Of a stretch of 25,738 nucleotides of DNA, positions 15,893 through 22,207 are shown piece after piece. Under the pieces are notes generated by a model. The model was given only the letters and a program-made list of their open reading frames with translations, did no database searches and was not told where the DNA came from. This stretch comes from an uncultured Coriobacteriaceae bacterium (GTDB taxonomy: Bacteria > Actinomycetota > Coriobacteriia > Coriobacteriales > Atopobiaceae): the NCBI GenBank assembly GCA_900549525.1, contig UWSJ01000020.1, positions 1 to 25,738 of the forward strand. Reading direction: 5' to 3'. Numbering within the stretch: position 1 is the stretch's first letter; each line of letters begins with the position of its first letter. The translations under genes were made by a program, and so were the position numbers.

Positions 15893-16210
15893 TCAGCGAT
15901 TGTTGCCGTCTGATGAACGCAGGTGAGCGGCGGCCGACACGCCAGCGTCGGCGGAGACGCGGGCGGCCTCGATCTGGGGCAGGGACATGAGACGCGTGCC
16001 GCTCGCCCAGGCGTTCACGAGCATGAGCGCCTGTCCGCGCACCTTGCTCGCCACCACACGCGCGATGAGCGAGAACACCACGATTGACTTCCACGACGGA
16101 ATGGACCCGTAGCGGCGGTACTCGTAGATCATGTAGGGCACGAGCGCGAGGGCCGACACGAGCGGAAACGTGAGCACGCCCGCCAGCGCCACCCTCACAT
16201 ACGTGCCCAC
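15893..16210 (-). CDS. Short VanZ-like membrane protein, probably truncated
   Basis: A 105-residue product whose first half (FPLVSALALVPYMIYEYRRYGSIPSWKSIVVFSL) matches the start of VanZ-family membrane proteins, which include the teicoplanin resistance protein VanZ. After about residue 50 the similarity stops; the remainder (ASKVRGQALMLVNAW...) is not membrane-like and the usual second helix with its LP motif is missing. No continuation is seen in the other two frames, so this looks like an N-terminal remnant fused to unrelated sequence. The GTG start at 16210 has GGAGG 9 bases upstream and follows the lipoprotein gene by 15 bp, so it belongs to that operon. Confidence 0.6.
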   Translation of the reverse strand: MGTYVRVALAGVLTFPLVSALALVPYMIYEYRRYGSIPSWKSIVVFSLIARVVASKVRGQALMLVNAWASGTRLMSLPQIEAARVSADAGVSAAAHLRSSDGNNR

Positions 16211-16225
16211 GGTGTCCCGCCTCCC

Positions 16226-18145
16226 CTACTGTTGGGCGGGAAACGCCGCCGTGACCCAGGAGACGAGCGCGCCGGCGGCGTCGGCGTCGCCCTCCTCCGC
16301 CAGGGTGTCGCCCTTGTCCCACACCGGCGTGAAGGCCACGTCGCCCACACCGTCGTAGGACTTGAGCGCGAGGGCCAGGTTGACGCCTGCGGTGAGCGGC
16401 GCCGTGGTCTGCCCCATGCCAACGTTGATGCGCCAGTGCGTGGCCACCTTCGCCGACCCGAAGCCCTCGGAGGAGCCGCCCACGTAGTAGAGCGGGTCGT
16501 ACATGTTACGCCGCACGTCCATGGGCTGGTCGAGGGAGTCGGTCTTCTTGAGGTCGGCCGCCCAGTCCCCGGGCAGGCTCGCGTTCCAGTCCGACGCCTG
16601 CGCGTAGGTGTCCGACTTCTGCGTGAGCAGGTCCGAGACCTCGGCGCTGAAGTGCAGGGAGTCCTGGTCGTCGTTGCCGAAGAGCTGGTTGGTGGCGCTC
16701 GAGCGCTCCGTGGAGTCAAAGGCGCACACGCCGAGCGTGGGCATGCGACGGGCGTGGACGAAGGAGGTGAGGCCGGCGATGCGCACCGTGCCCTTGCTCT
16801 CGTTGTAGGTGAGCCAGTGGCCCTCGGCGTTGAGGGCTGCCACGTAGTCGCCGCGCGAGGCGAACGTGACCTCGGTCTGCGGGGCCGTGGAACCAGCGGC
16901 ACCCGCCACCGACGACGTCCCCTGGGCCGGGGCAGTGGTTGGGGTCGTCGGCACGACGCTCGCGTCAGCGGAGACGCCCGAGCCGGGGAAGGCGGCGACG
17001 TCGGCATCGGTGGCAAACGTGTGCGGGAACGACGCCTGGGACAGGAAGTTCGCGGCAGAGGACTCCACGAGGGAGACGAGGTACTCGTAGTAAGGCCCGT
17101 CCGTGAAGATGCCGCCGTCGGTCTCGTCCAAGGACAGCGTGGCACCGCCGTCGGCGTGCAGGCCCAGCTCATTGACACGCCCCGCCCACGTGACGGCGAG
17201 GTCGTTGGAGAGCAGGCGCGTCCACGTGCCCTCGGCGCGCGTGCCGGAGGTGTCGAACTGGCCCAGCTCCCACTCGTAGGCGGCGTCCGAGCTGGCCGCG
17301 GCGGCCTCGGGGCACCAGCACGCCACGGCCGCCACCTCGTCGCCGAAGAAGGTTCCCTCCGCGTCGTGCGTGGCAGCGCCGATCTTGGCGAGATAGGGCT
17401 TGTAGAGCTCGCTTGCCCCCGAAGCACCCATGACCGAAGCGAGCAGGCCGCCCGCAGCGTGTCCGAAGACGACGATGCGGTCCGTGGAGCCGGGCAGCGT
17501 CTTGGCGTTGTAGCGCAGGTAGCGCACGGCTGCCTTGAGGTCGGCCACGGCCCAGGGGGCACCACCGGAGAAGAAGCCGTCACCGGTATTGGTGCTCTCG
17601 TAGCCGTTGGCACGGCCGCGGCAGCCCGCATACACGTAGACCATGCCGGCGGCGAGGTAGGGCTCGAGGCCGTCGTAGAGGTAGCCCGTGGCGGCAGCCT
17701 GCGCCGTGTAGTCCTGCGCGTTAATCGGCAGGGCGATGGGGGCCGTGGCGGCCGTGAACTGACCGACCGTGCCCTCCTCGTCCACCTCACAGGCGTAGGT
17801 GGACGTGTCCTTCGCCTTGGAGAGGTCGACGTTCTCGTCCGTGGGCTTGAGAAAGGCCCCCGGCACGTAGATGGCGAGCTTCTCGTAGGTGGTCGACGCG
17901 GGCTTGTCGCAGTAGGTAAGCCCGACCTGCCACCAGACGTCGTGCGAGGCGTCGTAGTGCCAGGCCTTCATGTCCACGGCGAGGGACTTGAACTCGGCAA
18001 GGTCGACCTTCTCGGTGGCCGCCTGCGTGGCGGCGTCCGTGGTGGCCTGGGTGGGTTCGGTCTGCCGGGCTCCGCAGGCGGCGAGGGCGCCGACGGCCCC
18101 GGCTGCAGAGAGGACGGACAGGAACTGCCTGCGTGTGACAGACAT
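16226..18145 (-). CDS. Tat-exported lipoprotein, tannase-like alpha/beta-hydrolase fold, probably inactive
   Basis: A 639-residue surface lipoprotein. The start carries a twin-arginine motif (TRRQFL) and a lipobox LAAC with Cys24 as lipid anchor, followed by a Thr/Ala-rich linker. The body resembles the subtype-B tannase/esterase group: LAIYVPGAFL, VYAGCRGRANG (oxyanion region), GAPWAVADLKAAVRYLRYN, then the nucleophile elbow at 228-233. That elbow reads GHAAGG, so the catalytic Ser is Ala230. The C-terminal block HWRINVGMGQ...WDKGD aligns with the family's WR.RxGxxDxDT...WDxxH, but the Asp and His appear replaced. A Ser/Thr/Pro/Ala-rich insert lies at about 395-430. ATG 18145 is preceded by AAGGAGA. 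It may bind rather than cleave a ligand. The family call is firm, loss of activity is inferred. Confidence 0.82.
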   Translation of the reverse strand: MSVTRRQFLSVLSAAGAVGALAACGARQTEPTQATTDAATQAATEKVDLAEFKSLAVDMKAWHYDASHDVWWQVGLTYCDKPASTTYEKLAIYVPGAFLKPTDENVDLSKAKDTSTYACEVDEEGTVGQFTAATAPIALPINAQDYTAQAAATGYLYDGLEPYLAAGMVYVYAGCRGRANGYESTNTGDGFFSGGAPWAVADLKAAVRYLRYNAKTLPGSTDRIVVFGHAAGGLLASVMGASGASELYKPYLAKIGAATHDAEGTFFGDEVAAVACWCPEAAAASSDAAYEWELGQFDTSGTRAEGTWTRLLSNDLAVTWAGRVNELGLHADGGATLSLDETDGGIFTDGPYYEYLVSLVESSAANFLSQASFPHTFATDADVAAFPGSGVSADASVVPTTPTTAPAQGTSSVAGAAGSTAPQTEVTFASRGDYVAALNAEGHWLTYNESKGTVRIAGLTSFVHARRMPTLGVCAFDSTERSSATNQLFGNDDQDSLHFSAEVSDLLTQKSDTYAQASDWNASLPGDWAADLKKTDSLDQPMDVRRNMYDPLYYVGGSSEGFGSAKVATHWRINVGMGQTTAPLTAGVNLALALKSYDGVGDVAFTPVWDKGDTLAEEGDADAAGALVSWVTAAFPAQQ

Positions 18146-18253
18146 GCGGTCTCCTTGGTGGCAAGCTGTACGCGGGCACGGGCACGTCTCCCGATGCCGC
18201 GCGAACGTCTCGTGCGGACGTTGGTCAGATGCTCACCATTGTGCCGCGAAGCC

Positions 18254-18285
18254 GCGAAAACGCCACCCGTACGGCGAGGTTTCGC
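18254..18285 (-). terminator. Hairpin 10 bp after the serine hydrolase gene
   Basis: Arms GCGAAA/TTTCGC and CGCC/GGCG with a small internal bulge and an 8-nt loop lie just past the stop of the serine hydrolase. T residues are within the stem rather than after it, so it is a weak terminator candidate. Confidence 0.4.
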
Positions 18286-18294
18286 AATATGTCC

Positions 18295-19920
18295 TCAGCT
18301 CGACGGGCGGGCGAGCAGGGCCACGCGCCGCGCAAGCGCAACCACGAGCAGCGCGGCGCACGTCACGAGCACAAGGGTCACGTCGGGCACGAAGTCGGCG
18401 AGGCCGCGCCAGGGGACTCCCCAGACGGCGGGGGCGAGAAGCGCCGCCCCAAGACCCGTGGCGTACGGCGCGAGCCGAAGGGCGACTCCGGCCGCGGACG
18501 GCCGTCCCTGCTCGCGCGCAACCCAGCGTTTCCAGCCGCCCGCCCGTACAGCGGCCACGACGCACGCTGCGACGGCGAGCGCGCACCACAGGTCGTAGCG
18601 CGCATGGGCCGCCACGTAGCGGCCGCCGTTGAGCGGCTCGGGGTCGTCGCCCGTGACGACGCCCACCACGCCGTCGGCGAGGTCGAAGAAGGCTCCCCCT
18701 CCCGTCAGGTCGTCCGCCCCGTCGGCCATAATGACCACGCCGAGGTCGCGGTCGGGAAGCAACACCATGCGAGCCAGATGCCCCTCCACGTTGCCGTCGT
18801 GGAAGGCCACGAACTCCCCGTCGTCCCAGGTGAAGGGAAACCACCCCATCGCATAAGCCACGTCGATGCCGGCTCGCACGTCTCCCGCCCCGGTGAGCTC
18901 GCCTATGCTCGAGGCTGAGAGCACGCGGGGCACGCGGCCATCGGACGCCACCGGAGCATCTGGCACCTCTCCCGCTTCGAGGTACATGCGCAGGTAGGAA
19001 CCAAGGTCGAGGGCGCTCGCCGAGACATAGCCCGAGGCGGCCGTACCCCACGAGTCGTCGTCACTCTCGTGCGTGAAGCCGTCGGCGACGTAGGCCCCAA
19101 ACCAGTTGCGGTGGCCCGGGACGAGCGAGCTTGCCGCCGACGTCCCGTCCTCCGTCGTGCCCGCCATGTCCCCCGAGCTCCTCGTCATGTCAAGCGGTGC
19201 CAGCACGTGCTCGGCGAGGTACGTTGCGTACGGCTCCCCCGAGACGCCCTCAACCACCTTGCCAAGCAGGTCGTAGTTGGCGTTGGCGTACGAGAAGTAC
19301 CCGTAGGAGTCACCCAGCGCGCCTCGACCGAGCGCCTGCGCCGTCGTGTCGTAGTAGCCAAGCCCGCTCGTCTGGTTGAGGAGGTCACGTACGGAAATCT
19401 CGGCGGGAAGCGAGCCGGGATCGTTGAGGTAGCTGCGCGCGGGGGCGTCGAGGTCGACCTCGCCCGCCTCCACGAGCTGCATTATGCAGACGGCCGTGAG
19501 CGACTTGCTGAGCGAGCCGATGGGCATGGGGGCGTCGGCACCGGGCACGTCGCCAAGGGCGCGCTCGTACACCACGCCGGCGCCGTCGACGACAACGACC
19601 TCGGCACCGGGCAGGTGCGACGCCGAAAACGACGCGTCGAGGTAGGCGTCGAGCGTGGCGGCGAGTCGGGCGTCGTCCGGTGTGACGGAGGGAGACACGT
19701 CCCCGATGGCGTCCTCGCCCGTGGCCTGCAGGGCGCCGGCGTCATCCGTGGCCCCGCCGTCCGCCACGGGCTCGGAGCCATCGCTTTCGGAGGGGACGTC
19801 CTCCGTGCCCACGTCCGTCGGCGCCCCACCCTCCAGCGGCGCGACCGCCCAAGCCAGCACCGCCAGCAGGCAGACGACGCAGAGCGCCGCCACGAGCGCG
19901 CGGCCGTCTCCCCTTCTCAT
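18295..19920 (-). CDS. Membrane-anchored beta-lactamase-type serine hydrolase (class C/DD-peptidase family)
   Basis: A 541-residue extracytoplasmic hydrolase of the beta-lactamase/penicillin-binding fold. Active-site motifs are in place: SLSK (S136, K139), Tyr-Ala-Asn at 211-213, and HDG at 374-376 replacing KTG as in class C-like esterases and peptidases. An N-terminal hydrophobic helix (about 8-28) is followed by an acidic, Ser/Gly-rich linker (31-80). The C-terminus adds three hydrophobic segments (about 430-540), giving a multi-pass anchor. ATG 19920 has AGGAG about 10 bases upstream. Likely acts on peptidoglycan peptides or small esters; antibiotic resistance cannot be claimed from sequence. 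Same strand as the lipoprotein gene, separated by about 150 bp with a hairpin. Confidence 0.9.
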   Translation of the reverse strand: MRRGDGRALVAALCVVCLLAVLAWAVAPLEGGAPTDVGTEDVPSESDGSEPVADGGATDDAGALQATGEDAIGDVSPSVTPDDARLAATLDAYLDASFSASHLPGAEVVVVDGAGVVYERALGDVPGADAPMPIGSLSKSLTAVCIMQLVEAGEVDLDAPARSYLNDPGSLPAEISVRDLLNQTSGLGYYDTTAQALGRGALGDSYGYFSYANANYDLLGKVVEGVSGEPYATYLAEHVLAPLDMTRSSGDMAGTTEDGTSAASSLVPGHRNWFGAYVADGFTHESDDDSWGTAASGYVSASALDLGSYLRMYLEAGEVPDAPVASDGRVPRVLSASSIGELTGAGDVRAGIDVAYAMGWFPFTWDDGEFVAFHDGNVEGHLARMVLLPDRDLGVVIMADGADDLTGGGAFFDLADGVVGVVTGDDPEPLNGGRYVAAHARYDLWCALAVAACVVAAVRAGGWKRWVAREQGRPSAAGVALRLAPYATGLGAALLAPAVWGVPWRGLADFVPDVTLVLVTCAALLVVALARRVALLARPSS

Positions 19921-20042
19921 GCGTCGTCATCTCCTTGCGTCTCGGTCGTCGGCTACGATACGCCCTCAAGCCCTCCCTCGCCACGACATAATCGCGCTCG
20001 CATGCCTCGTCAGAAAAAAGTTATCCATTTCGTACTTGTGTA

Positions 20043-20071
20043 TTGACCGCCGCCCCTCGCGTCGGTAGGGT
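20043..20071 (+). promoter_or_regulatory. Putative promoter of the DUF3793-flavodoxin unit
   Basis: TTGACC (20043-20048) is separated by 17 bp from TAGGGT (20066-20071), about 100 bp before the DUF3793 start. The -35 is good and the -10 weak. Confidence 0.35.
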
Positions 20072-20169
20072 AGGCGTGAGTTTTCCGGAGTTAACACGCT
20101 TCGGCAACGTGCGGGCCATCCAGTGTCCGCACCCACCGCAAGCAGGGCCAACGCGCGGGGAGGCAGGCC

Positions 20170-20841
20170 ATGACGCTTGACATCGAGAACCTCGAGCGCG
20201 CCATCGTCCGGCACTGCTCCCCCACGCTCGCAGGCATGAAGCCCGCCAGCCTCTTCAACGTGCCCGGCGCCTTCGCGGCGGATGTGGACGAGGAGCCGGC
20301 CGGCGGCATGCAGGCATGGCTCGCCGCCCGAGAGCTCTCTGAAAGGCTCGATCGGCTCGTCTCCCAGGTTGCCCGCAGGCTCGGGCCCAGCGGCGTGTGC
20401 GTGCGGGTCGTCGCCCGCAGGGCCTGCGGCGCGCTCGTGTACGTGTTCCGGCCCGACCTGCTCGCCCGCGCCATGAGCGACGGGCGCGTGCGGGAGCGTC
20501 TGGGCGAGTGGGGCTACCGCACCGCCGGCACCGGATGGCTCGACGCCGCCATCGAGCGCGTGGGCGGCCGTCTCGAGCGCTGCCATCGCCGCGACCCCGA
20601 GGCGCCCTTCCCGCACGAGGTGGGCTTCTTCCTCGGCTATCCCTACGCCGACGTCATGGGCTTCATAGAGCACGAGGGGAAGGACTTCCTCTGCTGCGGC
20701 AGCTGGAAGGTCTACGCGGAGCAGGAGCGTGCCGAGGCGTGCTTCGAGCGCTACCGAAGGTGCACCCGCGCCTACGAGGCGCTGCTCGACATGGGCGCGA
20801 GCATGGCCGACCTCGCGCTCGTGAGCCTGGCGGCGGCGTAG
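20170..20841 (+). CDS. DUF3793 family protein
   Basis: A 223-residue protein of unknown function. The C-terminal half has the family's most recognisable segment, FPHEVGFFLGYPYADVMGFIEH, followed by CCGSWKVYAEQERAEACFERYRRC. An N-terminal helical part and a central GVCVRVVARRACGALVYVFRP strand region complete it. The family is found in anaerobic Firmicutes and Coriobacteriia, often beside a small flavodoxin, exactly as here. The Cys pair preceding GSWKVY could bind metal or be redox active; this is untested. GGGGAGG lies 6 bases before ATG 20170. Confidence 0.85.
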   Translation: MTLDIENLERAIVRHCSPTLAGMKPASLFNVPGAFAADVDEEPAGGMQAWLAARELSERLDRLVSQVARRLGPSGVCVRVVARRACGALVYVFRPDLLARAMSDGRVRERLGEWGYRTAGTGWLDAAIERVGGRLERCHRRDPEAPFPHEVGFFLGYPYADVMGFIEHEGKDFLCCGSWKVYAEQERAEACFERYRRCTRAYEALLDMGASMADLALVSLAAA

Positions 20842-20901
20842 CGACTCCGGAGAGCCACGGCCCGGACCGGCCACGTCCGCGGGATGGCCCAGCCACGCAC
20901 G

Positions 20902-20952
20902 CGGGACGGCGAGCCGTCCCGAACCACACGAACCAAACCCGACAGGCGGGTT
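20902..20952 (+). promoter_or_regulatory. Two hairpins in the leader of flavodoxin 1
   Basis: A perfect 9-bp stem CGGGACGGC/GCCGTCCCG with a 2-nt centre (20902-20921) is followed by AACCCG/CGGGTT (20936-20952), ending about 9 bases before the ribosome site AAAGGA. The hairpins could slow read-through from DUF3793 or affect translation; neither has a U-tract. Confidence 0.35.
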
Positions 20953-20972
20953 GGCATAGGAAAGGACGAAAG

Positions 20973-21389
20973 ATGAGCAAGCTGGCAGTTGTGTTCTGGA
21001 GCGGCACCGGCAACACCGAGACCATGGCCGACGCCGTGGTGGAGGGTGCCGAGGGCGCTGGCGCCGAGGTCGAGAAGATCGCCGTCGCCGACTGGTCCGG
21101 CAACGTCGCCGACTACGACGCGCTCGCGCTCGGCTGCCCCGCCATGGGCGACGAGCAGCTCGAGGAGGACGAGTTCGAGCCGTTCTTCGAGGACATCGAG
21201 GGTGACCTCTCCGGCAAGAAGGTGGGCCTCTTCGGTTCCTACGACTGGGGCACCGGCGACTGGATGGAGACCTGGAAGGAGCGCGCCGAGGGCGACGACG
21301 CCGACGTCGTTGACACCGTGATCGCCAACCTCGAGCCCGACGACGACGCGCTCGCCTCCTGCAAGGCCCTGGGTGCCGCCCTGGCGTAA
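20973..21389 (+). CDS. Short-chain flavodoxin 1
   Basis: A 138-residue FMN-binding electron carrier. The phosphate loop is WSGTGNTETMADAV (residues 9-22); ALGCPAMG and FGSYDWGTGDW are the other two FMN-contact loops. Length and acidity fit short-chain clostridial-type flavodoxins. ATG 20973 has AAAGGA upstream; the open frame continues far upstream but overlaps DUF3793 in a different frame. Paralogous to flavodoxin 2. Likely donates electrons in anaerobic reactions such as activation of glycyl-radical enzymes; the specific partner is unknown. Confidence 0.93.
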   Translation: MSKLAVVFWSGTGNTETMADAVVEGAEGAGAEVEKIAVADWSGNVADYDALALGCPAMGDEQLEEDEFEPFFEDIEGDLSGKKVGLFGSYDWGTGDWMETWKERAEGDDADVVDTVIANLEPDDDALASCKALGAALA

Positions 21390-21640
21390 CGCCGGCTGAC
21401 GGATACCCGCGCTCGCCCGCCCCTGGCGCTGCACGCTCGCTCGACGTCCTCGCCGTTATCGGCATTGCCGATAACGGCTGCAGAATGTCTCGCTTAGCGG
21501 CGCCAGGGGCGGGTGCTTCGGTGTCGGAGGGCATCGTTGCGCCATGCCGAATGGTCACCCCGACCTGCGGAGGCGCGGAGGCGATTTCTTGCGAGTGAGG
21601 CTGTGCTTGCTCGCTGGTTGGGTAATATGTGGTTAGCTTA
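21390..21640. other. Gene-free region between the flavodoxins, containing a nested palindrome
   Basis: No protein gene is supported. The stretch holds the symmetric palindromic element at 21416-21513, and the rest shows nothing recognisable before the flavodoxin 2 promoter. Confidence 0.6.
21416..21513. repeat. Symmetric nested palindrome
   Basis: Outer arms CCCGCCCCTGGCGC (21416-21429) and GCGCCAGGGGCGGG (21500-21513) are perfect complements. At the centre lies a perfect palindrome with 13-bp arms GCCGTTATCGGCA / TGCCGATAACGGC around a single T (21452-21478). The two spacers are 22 and 21 nt, so the element is almost exactly symmetric. No U-tract follows. It could be a structured RNA, a mobile palindromic repeat or a regulator's operator. 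Confidence 0.75.
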
Positions 21641-21669
21641 GTGACAATTTTGGTGGGCTTGGGTACCAT
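21641..21669 (+). promoter_or_regulatory. Promoter of flavodoxin 2
   Basis: GTGACA (21641-21646) and TACCAT (21664-21669) are spaced by 17 bp, 32 bp before the flavodoxin 2 start, in a locally AT-rich patch. This fits a housekeeping promoter and suggests separate control from flavodoxin 1. Confidence 0.5.
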
Positions 21670-21700
21670 GGCCCGGCCGCCGCAAGCGAAAGGATCTTCC

Positions 21701-22123
21701 ATGAGCAAGGTTGCCGTCGTCTACTACACCGGCTCGGGCAACACCGAGGCCATCGCCGAGCTCGTCGCCGAGGGCGCGCGCGACAAGGGTGCCGACGTCG
21801 ACGTCTTCTCCGTCGACGACTTCGACGCAAACACCGCCGCCGACTACGACGCCTTCGCGCTCGGCTGCCCCGCCTCCGGCGCCGAGGAGCTCAACGAGGA
21901 CGAGTTCGTGCCCGTGCTCGACGAGCTCGAGCCCAAGATCGAGGGCAAGAGCGTCGTGCTGTTCGGCTCCTATGGTCACGGTGGCGGCGAGTACCAGAAC
22001 GACTGGCAGGAGCGCGAGGAGAACGCCGGCCTCAAGGTGCTCGGCAAGCTCGCCATCCTCGAGGCCCCCGAGGAGGAGGCCGACATCGAGGCCGCCAAGG
22101 AGCTCGGCGCCAAGCTCGCCTAA
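21701..22123 (+). CDS. Short-chain flavodoxin 2
   Basis: A 140-residue FMN-binding electron carrier, paralogous to flavodoxin 1. The phosphate loop is YTGSGNTEAIAELV; FMN-ring loops are ALGCPASGAEELNEDEF and FGSYGHGGGEYQ. The second loop differs clearly from flavodoxin 1 (YDWGTGDW), so redox potential or partner may differ. ATG 21701 is preceded by AAAGGA at 6-base spacing; an in-frame ATG at 21668 lies in the promoter. A strong terminator follows. Confidence 0.93.
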   Translation: MSKVAVVYYTGSGNTEAIAELVAEGARDKGADVDVFSVDDFDANTAADYDAFALGCPASGAEELNEDEFVPVLDELEPKIEGKSVVLFGSYGHGGGEYQNDWQEREENAGLKVLGKLAILEAPEEEADIEAAKELGAKLA

Positions 22124-22153
22124 GCAAGGCCTCGTCGCTTCATCGCATACAGA

Positions 22154-22189
22154 AAGGCCGTGACCCCTCACGAGGTCGCGGCCTTTTTT
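22154..22189. terminator. Terminator between flavodoxin 2 and the convergent metal ATPase
   Basis: Stem GGCCG.GACC against GGTC.CGGCC with an 8-nt loop and six Ts at 22184-22189 on the plus strand; three As precede the stem, so it may also act for the minus-strand ATPase gene ending at 22208. Confidence 0.85.
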
Positions 22190-22207
22190 CATGCCTGTTC
22201 GAAAGAG

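Noticed and set aside
16232..18598. An open frame of 788 codons on the plus strand
   Set aside because: Antisense to the Tat lipoprotein gene, with the typical Arg/Gly/Val/Glu bias of a shadow.
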